A DNA stretch of 63,469 nt from Marinilabiliaceae bacterium UBA5488 (GTDB lineage: Bacteria > Bacteroidota > Bacteroidia > Bacteroidales > Marinilabiliaceae), in NCBI GenBank assembly GCA_002427105.1, contig DIPM01000026.1, forward strand, positions 1 to 63,469, read 5' to 3'. The notes below the pieces were generated by a model. The model had not been told where the DNA came from, made no database searches, and saw only the letters and a list, made by a program, of their open reading frames with translations. Below, one piece after another: positions 1-7,847 of the stretch. Both the position numbers and the translations under genes were made by a program. Numbering within the stretch: the first letter of the stretch is position 1; each line of letters begins with the position of its first letter.

Positions 1-50
1 TCGTTGGGCTCATAACCCAAAGGCCGTCAGTTCGAGTCTGGCCCCCGCTA
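1..50 (+). tRNA. initiator tRNA-fMet (CAT), 3' part only
   Basis: Only the 3' two thirds is in the window. The anticodon arm is a TTGGG/CCCAA stem around CTCATAA with anticodon CAT. The three G:C pairs next to the loop (GGG/CCC) are the hallmark of initiator tRNA. The T arm (27-42, loop TTCGAGT) and the acceptor strand CCCCGCT plus A73 closely follow bacterial tRNA-fMet. No CCA is encoded; the sequence continues CTA. The mismatch at pair 1:72 cannot be checked because the 5' end is missing. Confidence 0.9.
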
Positions 51-52
51 CT

Positions 53-86
53 AAAAAAGCTCCGGAGAAGTCTCCGGAGCTTTTTT
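53..86 (+). terminator. Rho-independent terminator after the tRNA
   Basis: A 9-10 bp G+C-rich stem (59-68 with 71-80, GCTCCGGAGA and its complement) is flanked by six A before and six T after. The symmetry means it could also end transcription of the convergent gene at 108-497. Confidence 0.9.
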
Positions 87-107
87 GTGCTATAACACTA
101 TTATTTT

Positions 108-497
108 CTATCCAAGTTGCTTCTTTAAAGCTGTCGCAATAAGTAACACACTTACATTTAATAATAGAGAAGCCCAGGCAAAGGGATTGTCAAACATAAA
201 TACTATGGACAATATTCCTGCAAGTGCCAGAAAAATTCCGATCGCCATAATAATGGATGTTAAAAAACGGATTTGTTCCAGTTTTCTTAAAAGTAGAATA
301 AGCACTATCCCTGATATAATAAAGGAAGTGCCGCACATTAAACTCATGTAGATTATCGCGTTTAAGTCGGCCGGAGACAGACATTCAAGTCCGGTTTTAA
401 TCAAAGGGGTAAATGTCGCAATATCATGTATAATACCCAAAATCAAAACGGCAATAGCAAAAGCTTTACCAAGAGAAATCAATTTGTTGGTTTTCAT
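108..497 (-). CDS. small four-helix membrane protein, unknown function
   Basis: Encodes 129 residues, almost entirely hydrophobic, with about four predicted membrane spans (near residues 10-28, 45-68, 78-100 and 104-122) joined by short charged loops and ending in KKQLG. I do not recognise a family with a known role. It starts at an ATG (497) with no clear Shine-Dalgarno site and ends close to the tRNA terminator, so it appears to be a single-gene transcript. An overlapping plus-strand frame (85-351) is its shadow. Confidence 0.7.
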   Translation of the reverse strand: MKTNKLISLGKAFAIAVLILGIIHDIATFTPLIKTGLECLSPADLNAIIYMSLMCGTSFIISGIVLILLLRKLEQIRFLTSIIMAIGIFLALAGILSIVFMFDNPFAWASLLLNVSVLLIATALKKQLG

Positions 498-557
498 AAC
501 AGAACTTTAGAATTTTAACTTAAAGGTACGGCTTTTCTGTAAGCAACAAATAATTAT

Positions 558-1334
558 TCAATCCTTATTATCTTGTCTTAGCCTGTTGACTTCGTCTTTT
601 AGTTCGCTAAGCATTCTCATAATGGTGATATTGTCGAGTTGCAGTTCCCCTTTTGAGAATTCTTTGGTTGCGATGCTGCAGGCAAATTCCCATATTTCAA
701 AAATATCTGAGAGTTGGATTTTATAGGAGGAATAAAGCGCGTTGTCGGGGCAGACCTCTATTTCGTCGTTAAGAATGGCAGATAGCCTTTTGTAGGTAAT
801 GCCCTCACTGCGGGTAATAAAAACATAGGTAAGCCCGGTCTTTAGCTCGGAAGCATTTTCGATATATCTGCCTACAATAAATGAGCCGTCGGGGTGAGGG
901 GGCATTGAGCCTCCGTCGGCAGGGAATGCTCTGTACTTTCCGGCAGAGAGAAAGGGCAGGGAGATGGTTTTCAGGTTCTCGATATATTCGGGGTCGGCAT
1001 ATCCGTTAAGGTAGCCCATCGATGCTTTGTAGGGCACTATTTCAATTTTGTTTTCTCCGCGGCTGTCAACTTTCAGAGGTAGAAGTATGCGATTGTCGGG
1101 CAGCTTGAGTATCTCTGATAAGGGATATTTTATTAAGTTTACAGTGACCAGCAAGTCTATGCTGGCCTTGTAATATCGCGACATCCTGATTAATAATTCG
1201 ATAGGAGGTTCCGACACTCCGTCTTCGTATTTGGCGTAACGACCTCGCGTTATTTGTAAATCATCGGCTACCCTTTGCTGAGAGAGCCCGAGCTGACTGC
1301 GCAGATATCTTATGTTTTCTGATAGTAATGACAT
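558..1334 (-). CDS. XRE-family repressor with S24 (LexA/UmuD-like) self-cleaving domain
   Basis: Encodes 258 residues when started at the ATG at 1334; longer frames read back through the divergent polymerase promoter. Residues about 7-60 are a Cro/XRE helix-turn-helix (LGLSQQRVADDLQITRGRYA). Residues about 100-225 are an S24 peptidase domain with Ser143 in GGSMPPHPDGS and Lys182 in TYKRL as the expected catalytic dyad, and a possible cleavage region at ASMG (104-107). The tail is a short coiled coil. By family, DNA damage triggers RecA-stimulated autocleavage that lifts repression. It is transcribed divergently from the two polymerase genes it most likely controls, and an inverted repeat over its own promoter suggests autoregulation. 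Confidence 0.85.
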   Translation of the reverse strand: MSLLSENIRYLRSQLGLSQQRVADDLQITRGRYAKYEDGVSEPPIELLIRMSRYYKASIDLLVTVNLIKYPLSEILKLPDNRILLPLKVDSRGENKIEIVPYKASMGYLNGYADPEYIENLKTISLPFLSAGKYRAFPADGGSMPPHPDGSFIVGRYIENASELKTGLTYVFITRSEGITYKRLSAILNDEIEVCPDNALYSSYKIQLSDIFEIWEFACSIATKEFSKGELQLDNITIMRMLSELKDEVNRLRQDNKD

Positions 1335-1340
1335 TGATAT

Positions 1341-1358
1341 TATTTGTATCAACAAATA
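1341..1358. promoter_or_regulatory. inverted-repeat operator between the repressor and polymerase genes
   Basis: TATTTGT-ATCA-ACAAATA is a perfect 7-bp inverted repeat 7 bp upstream of the repressor ATG. Extra TATTTG half-sites lie at 1365-1370 and 1398-1403. The right arm overlaps the repressor's -7 box, the expected place for an autorepressor. Binding by the XRE/S24 protein is inference. Confidence 0.55.
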
Positions 1359-1360
1359 TA
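1353..1360 (-). promoter_or_regulatory. -7 element (TATATTTG) of the repressor gene
   Basis: On the minus strand this reads TATATTTG, matching the Bacteroidota -7 consensus TAnnTTTG, and would give a leader of about 12 nt. I see no TTG at the usual 17-23 bp upstream, so the promoter may be weak or atypical. Confidence 0.4.
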
Positions 1361-1383
1361 ATGCTATTTGATATAAGATGTAG

Positions 1384-1391
1384 TAATTTTG
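1384..1391 (+). promoter_or_regulatory. -7 element (TAATTTTG) of the polymerase operon
   Basis: TAATTTTG matches TAnnTTTG and sits 20 nt before the Y-family polymerase ATG, giving a leader of about 14 nt and supporting the start at 1412. No TTG is found at a standard -33 distance. TATTTG half-sites on both sides suggest that it is repressed. Confidence 0.4.
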
Positions 1392-1411
1392 CTGTAATAT
1401 TTGGAATAAAC

Positions 1412-2551
1412 ATGGATCGTACGATTGTACATTGCGATTTAGACAGTTTTTTTGTGTCTGTAGAACGATTGCTGAACAGCGCGCTTGTCGGGAAGCCTGT
1501 GTTGGTGGGCGGCAGCTCCGATCGAGGAGTGGTGGCTGCATGCAGTTATGAAGCGCGCAAATTTGGAGTACACTCGGCTATGCCTATGCGTTTGGCAAAG
1601 CAGCTTTGTCCGGAGGCCATTTTAGTTCGTGGCGACCATGACTTATATTCTAAATATTCCAATATCGTTACCGAGATTATTGAGGAAAGGGTGCCCCTGG
1701 TGGAGAAGGCGAGCATTGATGAGCACTATTTGGATATGACGGGTATGGATAAGTTTTTCGGTGCCTGGAAAATGACGCAAGAGCTGCGTCAGCGTATTAT
1801 TAAGGAGACGGGTCTGCCTATTTCTTTCGGGTTTTCGGTTAATAAGACCGTTAGCAAGATAGCCACCGGCGAAGCAAAGCCTAGCGGTGAATTGAAGGTT
1901 GATGGTGGTACAGAGAAAGGATTTTTGGCGCCGCTGTCTATTCGCAAAATTCCGGGCATTGGTGAAAAGACCTATCCCTTGCTTCGCAATATGGGCATCT
2001 CGCATATCCACACCTTGCAGCAGATGGATGTCTTTACCATGAGGCGGGTGCTTGGTCAAAACGGAGTGAGCATTTGGAATAAGGCCAACGGTATTGATGC
2101 GAGCGCTGTTGTTCCCTTCCATCAGCAAAAGAGTATGAGCAAGGAGCATACCTTTGAGCAGGACACCATTGATATGACTCTTCTCAGGAGGGTGATGCTT
2201 TCGATGATCGACGAGCTGGCCTTTGACCTGCGCAATGAGGGTAAGCTAACATCCTGCGTCACTGTCAAAATCCGTTACAGCAATTTCGACACCCATACCA
2301 TGCAGGCCAGGCTCTCTTATACTTCTTCCGAGCGTGAACTCTCGCAAAAGGTGTTCCTGCTTTTCGATAAGCTATACAGTCGCCGTATGCTGATTCGCCT
2401 GATAGGCATAAAATTCAGCAATCTGATAAGAGGCGCGTATCAGCCTGATTTATTTGAAGACAGGGTGGAGGATCTGAACCTGGCCAGGGCTCTGGATAAG
2501 ATTAGAAAGCGTTACGGAACTCAAGCGGTAAAACGCGGTTCAGCACTTTAA
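1412..2551 (+). CDS. Y-family (DinB/UmuC-like) translesion DNA polymerase
   Basis: Encodes 379 residues from ATG 1412; the upstream part of the open frame is promoter DNA. The palm motif HCDLDSFFVSVE (Asp9) and SIDEHYLDMTG (Asp103, Glu104) supply the metal-binding acids of Y-family polymerases. A helix-hairpin-helix motif follows (IRKIPGIGEKT), then the little-finger domain. QPDLF near residue 344 fits a beta-clamp-binding motif. The enzyme would copy past damaged bases at low fidelity. It is the first gene of a pair with the DnaE-like gene, 14 bp downstream, and is divergent from the S24 repressor. Whether it is closer to DinB or UmuC cannot be decided here. Confidence 0.92.
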   Translation: MDRTIVHCDLDSFFVSVERLLNSALVGKPVLVGGSSDRGVVAACSYEARKFGVHSAMPMRLAKQLCPEAILVRGDHDLYSKYSNIVTEIIEERVPLVEKASIDEHYLDMTGMDKFFGAWKMTQELRQRIIKETGLPISFGFSVNKTVSKIATGEAKPSGELKVDGGTEKGFLAPLSIRKIPGIGEKTYPLLRNMGISHIHTLQQMDVFTMRRVLGQNGVSIWNKANGIDASAVVPFHQQKSMSKEHTFEQDTIDMTLLRRVMLSMIDELAFDLRNEGKLTSCVTVKIRYSNFDTHTMQARLSYTSSERELSQKVFLLFDKLYSRRMLIRLIGIKFSNLIRGAYQPDLFEDRVEDLNLARALDKIRKRYGTQAVKRGSAL

Positions 2552-2565
2552 AAACCACTTGTCCG

Positions 2566-5505
2566 ATGTTGTTGAATCTTCATAGCTATTATAGCCTGAG
2601 GTATGGCACTATGAGCATTAAGGCACTTGTTGAGCAGCTACGTGCCTATGGTTATGATACGGCAGTGCTTACCGACATTAACAACTCCTCAGCTACTTTG
2701 GATTTTATAAAGCAGTGCCGTGAAGTGGGCATTAACGGACTGGCAGGTATGGAGTTCAGAAACGGTAACCGGCTTTTGTATATAGGCATTGCCAAAAATG
2801 AGCAGGGCTTTAAGGAGTTGAACGATTTGATGACTTCAGCCAATCGTTATAAATCGGCTTTGCCGGCTGTGGCTCCGGAGTTTGATAATGTGTTTGTTGT
2901 TTATCCCTATGGCGCTGTTAAAGAGGGTGAATTGAAGGATAATGAATTTATCGGCATACGCCCGCATGAAATAAACAGGTTTGTAGTGGCTAGCCAAAAG
3001 CACTACGAGCCTTATGTGGCATTGCACCCTGTTTCGTTTCGCGAAACAGATTTTCAGCTGCACAAACAGTTGCGTGCCATTGACAACAATATTCTTATTT
3101 CTCAATTATCAGATGATCAAACAGGCCTTTGCACTGAAGTTTTTATAAGCAGACATGAACTTATCAATAACTACAGTCGTGTTCCAAAGCTGATTGAAAA
3201 CACCCGGCGTTTATTGGCTGAATGTAGCTTTGATTTTGATTTTAAAAGCATTAAGAACCGCAAGACCTTCACGGGCAACAGGCGTGACGATAAAGAATTG
3301 CTGCATAAATACGCCATTGATGGTTTAACCAGAAGGTATGGAGCTAATGATAAGAATGCCAAAGAGCGCGTTGAGAAGGAGTTGGAGATTATCGATAAGC
3401 TTAATTTTTCGAGCTATTTTTTGATTACTGACGATATTTGCCGCTATGCCCGAAGTCGTAATTTTCATTATGTGGGAAGAGGTAGCGGTGCCAACAGTAT
3501 CGTGGCCTACTGTTTGGGTATTACTGATGTTTGTCCTATTGAGCTGAACCTGTATTTTGAGCGCTTTCTTAATCCTAAGAGAAAGAGCCCGCCCGACTTT
3601 GACGTAGATTTTTCATGGCGCGATCGTGACGAGATCTATGATTATATTTTCAAAAGATATCAAAGTGAACATACTGCTCTGATGGGAGCCATGGGCACTT
3701 TTCGCGACCGTTCCATTATCCGCGAGTTGGGCAAAGTTTACGGGCTGCCCAAAAGTGAGATAGATCGCCTTGTGTACGATCCCGGAAATATGCTTAACAA
3801 AAATGAGGTAAGCAATACCATTCTTTCTGTTTATATGCAGATGGCAGACTTCCCCAACCAGCGGACTATTCACGCTTCGGGGGTCTTGATTTCCGAGGAG
3901 CCTTTAACTTGTTACTCGGCGATAGACTATCCGCCCAAAGGGCTGCCCACGATGCAGTTTGATATGTATATTGCCGAGGATATAGGTTTTGAAAAGTTTG
4001 ATATCCTGTCGCAAAGAGGTATCGGCCATATCAGGGATTGCAAGAAAATTATCAGGCTCAACCAGGGCCATGAGATTGACACATCTAATCCCAGGAGGTT
4101 TTTTAGTGACCCCTTAATTGCAAGGCAGTTGCGGACGGCAAATACCGTTGGTTGCTTCTATATCGAAAGTCCCGCAATGCGCCAGCTTATCAGCAAATTG
4201 CAATGTGATTCTTACCTTACTTTAGTTGCGGCAAGCTCTATTATTCGTCCGGGAGTGTCCAGCTCGGGTATGATGCAAACCTATATAGAACGGCATCTCA
4301 ATCCTGAAAAGGTTCATTATATACATCCTATATTTAAAGAGCTGCTGGAGGAAACTTATGGTGTTATGGTTTACCAGGAGGACGTGATGAAAATAGGTCA
4401 CCATTTCGGCGGTTTGGATTTGGCTGATGCTGATGTACTTCGCCGTATGATGAGTGGTAAATATCGTGATGCAAGCCATCTGGGGGAGATAGAAGATAAA
4501 TATTTCCTTAACTGCAAGGAAAGGGGCTATCCCGATGAGCTTGCCAAAGAGGTATGGCGGCAAATGAAATCATTTGCCGGCTATAGTTTCAACAAGGCTC
4601 ATAGTGCGTCCTTCGCTGTAGAAAGTTACCAGAGTTTATTTCTGAAAACTTACTATCCTCTTGAGTTTATAGTAAGTGTGTTGAATAACTACGGGGGATT
4701 TTACTCGCGTGAGGTTTATATCAATGAGGCGAGGAAGGCAGGCGGGAATATTTGTCTTCCCTGTGTCAATAAAAGTTCCTTTGCCACTTCCATCGAGGGT
4801 AAAGATATTTATTTAGGTTTTGATTGTTTGCTGAATCTGGATAGCAGTCTGGCACATCTTATTGCTGAAGAACGCATGCGTAACGGGGAATATCTGAGTC
4901 TTGAGAATTTCAACCTGAGGACATCTGCCGGATTGGATCAGATTATTATTCTTATACGCTCCGGAGCCTTTCGCTTTTTGGGAGTAGGAAAAAAGGAACT
5001 GCTTTGGGAGGCTCATTTGCTTTTAAATAAAAACAAAAATTCGGCGGCGCAGCCCGGGCAACTCTTCTTTAATAATGCCGCGCGTTTGCAACTTCCGGTG
5101 CTTATAAGCGATAAGCTGGAAGATTTGTACGATGAAATTGAACTTATGGGATTTCCTGTTTCCGGCTCCGTTTTTGACCTTGCCAAGTCGAACTATCGTG
5201 GTAATGTCACTGCAAAGACGCTGGCGCCCTCTTGTGGCAGGATAGTAAGGGTGGTTGCCTTCTTAGTAGTTACCAAACCGGTAAGGACCAAGAACGGGGG
5301 TCTTATGAAATTTGGCACCTTTATAGACGTCAACGGAGATTTTATTGATACCCTGCACTTCAGCCAAAGCCTGAGAAAATCTCCGCTCCGGGGTAAAGGG
5401 CTGTATCTGTTAGAGGGTAAAGTGCTTATGGATTACGGTAGTCCCTCTATCGAGGTGCGCCGCTGTGCGATGATGCCGCTTAAACCCGACCCCCGAAGCG
5501 TTTGA
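2566..5505 (+). CDS. short DnaE-like error-prone DNA polymerase III alpha subunit
   Basis: Encodes 979 residues, well below the roughly 1,160 of a replicative DnaE. It begins with a PHP domain (LHSYYSLRYGTMSI) and has the C-family polymerase acids in PDFDVDFSW near residue 345, followed by NKAHSASFAVESYQ and helix-hairpin-helix/OB-like regions. QPGQLFF near residue 830 could be a clamp-binding motif. It is co-transcribed with the upstream Y-family polymerase under the S24 repressor. This parallels the imuB-dnaE2 mutasome of Proteobacteria and Actinobacteria, so its likely role is damage-induced mutagenic synthesis, not bulk replication. The functional parallel is inference; the enzyme family is clear. 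Confidence 0.88.
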   Translation: MLLNLHSYYSLRYGTMSIKALVEQLRAYGYDTAVLTDINNSSATLDFIKQCREVGINGLAGMEFRNGNRLLYIGIAKNEQGFKELNDLMTSANRYKSALPAVAPEFDNVFVVYPYGAVKEGELKDNEFIGIRPHEINRFVVASQKHYEPYVALHPVSFRETDFQLHKQLRAIDNNILISQLSDDQTGLCTEVFISRHELINNYSRVPKLIENTRRLLAECSFDFDFKSIKNRKTFTGNRRDDKELLHKYAIDGLTRRYGANDKNAKERVEKELEIIDKLNFSSYFLITDDICRYARSRNFHYVGRGSGANSIVAYCLGITDVCPIELNLYFERFLNPKRKSPPDFDVDFSWRDRDEIYDYIFKRYQSEHTALMGAMGTFRDRSIIRELGKVYGLPKSEIDRLVYDPGNMLNKNEVSNTILSVYMQMADFPNQRTIHASGVLISEEPLTCYSAIDYPPKGLPTMQFDMYIAEDIGFEKFDILSQRGIGHIRDCKKIIRLNQGHEIDTSNPRRFFSDPLIARQLRTANTVGCFYIESPAMRQLISKLQCDSYLTLVAASSIIRPGVSSSGMMQTYIERHLNPEKVHYIHPIFKELLEETYGVMVYQEDVMKIGHHFGGLDLADADVLRRMMSGKYRDASHLGEIEDKYFLNCKERGYPDELAKEVWRQMKSFAGYSFNKAHSASFAVESYQSLFLKTYYPLEFIVSVLNNYGGFYSREVYINEARKAGGNICLPCVNKSSFATSIEGKDIYLGFDCLLNLDSSLAHLIAEERMRNGEYLSLENFNLRTSAGLDQIIILIRSGAFRFLGVGKKELLWEAHLLLNKNKNSAAQPGQLFFNNAARLQLPVLISDKLEDLYDEIELMGFPVSGSVFDLAKSNYRGNVTAKTLAPSCGRIVRVVAFLVVTKPVRTKNGGLMKFGTFIDVNGDFIDTLHFSQSLRKSPLRGKGLYLLEGKVLMDYGSPSIEVRRCAMMPLKPDPRSV

Positions 5506-5579
5506 TAGGGCAGGTTTGGGACACGAGAGAATGAGCTTTAAATAACTAACTATATTAACTTGTAAACCTTATATCAATC

Positions 5580-5990
5580 TTATTCTTGTTTTAACTTTGT
5601 AAAGTTGACAGGAGGTAGTAAAATTGGGCCTATTCCTCCTTTTAGAGATAAGTTCGTTATATGTTCTCTGATGTATGGGAAAATAATAGCAGCCCCGTTA
5701 ACCCTGCCGAATTCATTTAAATCTGTAATGGTTGAGTTGCCTATAACATCAAAAATACCAACCATTTTAACTTTAATGTTTACTTGCTCTGTCTCTTGGA
5801 ATTTTTGAACGACAGAAACTTCCTCTGCAACAATTATAGTTTTATCTTTGACATTAACATCAACATTAATGCTCAAATCATTGCCAATGTTATCCCCAAA
5901 GGAAACGTTGTTTATTCGTTTAAATGAACTTTCTAACAAAATCATATTGTTAATCTGAAAGCCCGATTCTAATTTATCTTGTTCTTCCAT
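5580..5990 (-). CDS. SecB-like chaperone
   Basis: Encodes 136 residues if started at the ATG at 5990, which is 2 nt after the stop of the preceding gene. The C-terminal half carries the SecB signature: AAIIFPYIREHITNLSLKG followed by LLPPVNF. The N-terminal half alternates beta strands, as in SecB. SecB holds unfolded clients for export or folding. Outside Proteobacteria, SecB-like genes often sit in toxin-antitoxin-chaperone operons, where the chaperone stabilises the antitoxin. Its place as third gene of a tight cassette, away from secretion genes, suggests such a dedicated role (inference). An in-frame upstream start at 6026 would overlap the previous gene. Confidence 0.8.
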   Translation of the reverse strand: MEEQDKLESGFQINNMILLESSFKRINNVSFGDNIGNDLSINVDVNVKDKTIIVAEEVSVVQKFQETEQVNIKVKMVGIFDVIGNSTITDLNEFGRVNGAAIIFPYIREHITNLSLKGGIGPILLPPVNFTKLKQE

Positions 5991-5992
5991 TT

Positions 5993-6463
5993 TTATGCTG
6001 CTAATGGATAATCGTCTGTTATACAAATAGGCTGATTATCACCTGGAAACGAAGAGTCCATAGGTTGTTTTAAGCTAGTGTTTGTAGAAAATGAGATTTG
6101 ACTAACCTTGTCTAATATTGAATCTAACAGATTAACATGAACAGGATTAATCTTTATGGAGTCCTGCTTTGTGGAAATAGAGGTATATTCCTTACCATAG
6201 AACACACTATTTGCAAGCTCAATTCCGACTGTTGAATCATCTGAAATAAAACAGATGTTTTCTTCCGGAAATAAGTCAATAAATTCATCAAACAAATTAC
6301 TTTCCCACCTTATATAATTATCATCTAAATGATAAACTTCATTTGGCACGACTTCTACAAAATGAATTTTTGCCAAAATATCATATTCATAGCGCACACG
6401 AGTTTTAGGAAAATTCATCACAAACTTTTCTAAGTTTGAAAGTATAAATTCTGTTGCTTTCAT
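5993..6463 (-). CDS. unknown acidic protein, middle gene of the HEPN/SecB-like cassette
   Basis: Encodes 156 residues; not recognised. Residues 1-110 look like a folded alpha/beta domain rich in acidic and aromatic residues (YEYDILAKIHFVEVVP, IRWESNLFDEF, ENICFISDDS). From about residue 118 the composition changes to Ser, Asn, Pro, Gln and Asp with a short hydrophobic end (DDYPLAA), which looks disordered. It starts 3 nt after the upstream gene and ends 2 nt before the SecB-like gene, so translation is probably coupled. A folded domain plus loose tail next to a SecB-like chaperone would fit an antitoxin with a chaperone-dependence tail, but I see no DNA-binding motif and this is only a hypothesis. 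Confidence 0.75.
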   Translation of the reverse strand: MKATEFILSNLEKFVMNFPKTRVRYEYDILAKIHFVEVVPNEVYHLDDNYIRWESNLFDEFIDLFPEENICFISDDSTVGIELANSVFYGKEYTSISTKQDSIKINPVHVNLLDSILDKVSQISFSTNTSLKQPMDSSFPGDNQPICITDDYPLAA

Positions 6464-6466
6464 ATT

Positions 6467-6883
6467 TTATTGGTATTTTTTCAACACAGGAATGATTTTG
6501 TCGGTAAGAGCAAGTGACTTTGAACTATCTGTGCTATCAAAAATTTCGTCTTTGTAATCTGATTTTATGCGCATTTTTTTTAATTGTAGCATTTCATTGT
6601 TAATAACGCGCGAATCTGCTGTATTGTTTGGATTTGAAGAATTTTTAATGAATTTAACTATATGATTAATCAAAACCTCATGTGAACCTTCTCTTGAATT
6701 TTGTTTACATAGAGAATCTAAATCTGTTTCAGATTTATTAAGCGTATGTAACCATATATGTTTGATTTGTTGATAACATGCATAATAAGAACAATGAGCC
6801 ACGGAAGGATAGTATGCTTTATCATGTAATAATTTGGCTGAGTCCAAATTTATATCAGATTTATTTTGAAGCTGACTATTCAT
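6467..6883 (-). CDS. HEPN-domain-like protein, first gene of the cassette
   Basis: Encodes 138 residues from the ATG at 6883; an upstream TTG (6907) lies inside the -7 box and is rejected. The all-helical pattern DSAKLLHDKAYYPSVAHC-SYYACYQQIKHIW followed late by RIKSDYKDE resembles HEPN domains (paired long helices, then an R-x-x-x-DY-type motif). The RNase motif R-x4-6-H typical of HEPN toxins is not evident (REGSH has only three intervening residues), so nuclease activity is uncertain. HEPN proteins are common in toxin-antitoxin, abortive-infection and nucleotidyltransferase pairs. The gene leads a three-gene unit that is visibly more A+T-rich than its neighbours, which suggests transfer. 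Confidence 0.6.
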   Translation of the reverse strand: MNSQLQNKSDINLDSAKLLHDKAYYPSVAHCSYYACYQQIKHIWLHTLNKSETDLDSLCKQNSREGSHEVLINHIVKFIKNSSNPNNTADSRVINNEMLQLKKMRIKSDYKDEIFDSTDSSKSLALTDKIIPVLKKYQ

Positions 6884-6904
6884 ACATCCAATCTTGGCAA
6901 CATG

Positions 6905-6935
6905 CAAACATAGAATATATTGCCGAATAAAACAA
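6905..6935 (-). promoter_or_regulatory. promoter of the HEPN/SecB-like cassette
   Basis: On the minus strand: TTG (6935-6933), 20 bp spacer, TATGTTTG (6912-6905). This is a full match to the Bacteroidota TTG-N17-23-TAnnTTTG promoter. The start of transcription would fall near 6898, giving a leader of about 15 nt to ATG 6883. It shows that the cassette is transcribed independently of the upstream lpx genes. Confidence 0.6.
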
Positions 6936-7055
6936 TATCTCCATTTTTCAACTATCAGGCTAAAACTTCAGGCCAGATAATTAATCTACTTATATTTGCA
7001 ATACATTGCAGACCCATGGCTTGCTTTACTTCTGCTGCCGCTTCTGAAGCTCGGG

Positions 7056-7847
7056 CTATTCTTCGCCTCCTGCTGAATAACCTTTAATAATGCCTCGTTG
7101 TGAGTTCTTTACGAAGAGAATGATCTCGTCACGCTCTTTAGACGCGGGCAATTCGGCTTCGATTCGCAACAGAGCATCAGAATTATTCATGTCCGACTGG
7201 AAAAGCACCCTGTAGCAGTCCTGGATATCTCTGATTTGCTCGTTGGTAAAGCCCCTGCGACGCAAGCCGATAGAATTGACACCCACATAAGCAAGCCGTT
7301 CGCGACCTGCCTTTACAAAGGGCGGGACGTCCTTGCTTACCAGAGAGCCGCCGCCCACCATTACATGGGCGCCTATATGAACAAACTGGTGTATGGCAGA
7401 TAGTCCGCCAACAATAGCCCAATCGTCAATAAGCACCTCTCCGGCTACCTGAACGCTGTTAACCAGAATAACGTTATTGCCGATAAGGCAATCGTGTGCC
7501 ACGTGTACGTAGGCCATCAAGAGGCAATTATCGCCTATCACGGTTTTCCCTTTTGCCTTGGTGCCTCTGTTGATAGTGGCAAACTCCCTGATGGTTGTGT
7601 TGTTGCCAATTTCGACTACTGTGTCTTCACCGGCAAACTTCAAGTCCTGGGGAATGGCGCCTATAACCGCACCGGGAAAGATATTGCAGTTTTTGCCTAT
7701 CCTGGTTCCTTCCAATATTGTGGCATTGGATCCAACGCGTGTTCCTTCACCTATCACTACATTCTTGTCGATGGTGACAAATGGCTCAATTACCACATTG
7801 GGGGCAATCTTTGCTTCAGGATGTATGTATGCTAAGGGCTGCTTCAT
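7056..7847 (-). CDS. lpxA: UDP-N-acetylglucosamine O-acyltransferase (LpxA)
   Basis: Encodes 263 residues, the family's usual length. LpxA transfers a hydroxyacyl chain from acyl-ACP to the 3-OH of UDP-GlcNAc, the first step of lipid A synthesis in the cytoplasm. The protein is a left-handed beta-helix of hexapeptide repeats (IAPNVVI, VIGEGT, IGKNCNIFPGAVIG). The catalytic His of the family is His118 in VHVAHDC. A helical C-terminal region follows residue 190. Its ATG abuts the stop of the lpxC-fabZ fusion with no gap, so the three lpx genes form one operon (lpxD, lpxC-fabZ, lpxA). Confidence 0.96.
   Translation of the reverse strand: MKQPLAYIHPEAKIAPNVVIEPFVTIDKNVVIGEGTRVGSNATILEGTRIGKNCNIFPGAVIGAIPQDLKFAGEDTVVEIGNNTTIREFATINRGTKAKGKTVIGDNCLLMAYVHVAHDCLIGNNVILVNSVQVAGEVLIDDWAIVGGLSAIHQFVHIGAHVMVGGGSLVSKDVPPFVKAGRERLAYVGVNSIGLRRRGFTNEQIRDIQDCYRVLFQSDMNNSDALLRIEAELPASKERDEIILFVKNSQRGIIKGYSAGGEE

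Noticed and set aside
1335..1541. N-terminal extension of the S24 repressor by 69 residues
   Set aside because: It would cross the divergent promoter and the start of the polymerase gene; the HTH begins right after ATG 1334.
1643..2149. 168-codon antisense frame within the Y-family polymerase gene
   Set aside because: The polymerase motifs on the plus strand are intact and continuous; the antisense product has no family signature.
5991..6026. Upstream start of the SecB-like gene
   Set aside because: It would overlap the preceding gene by 34 nt, and SecB similarity begins after the ATG at 5990.
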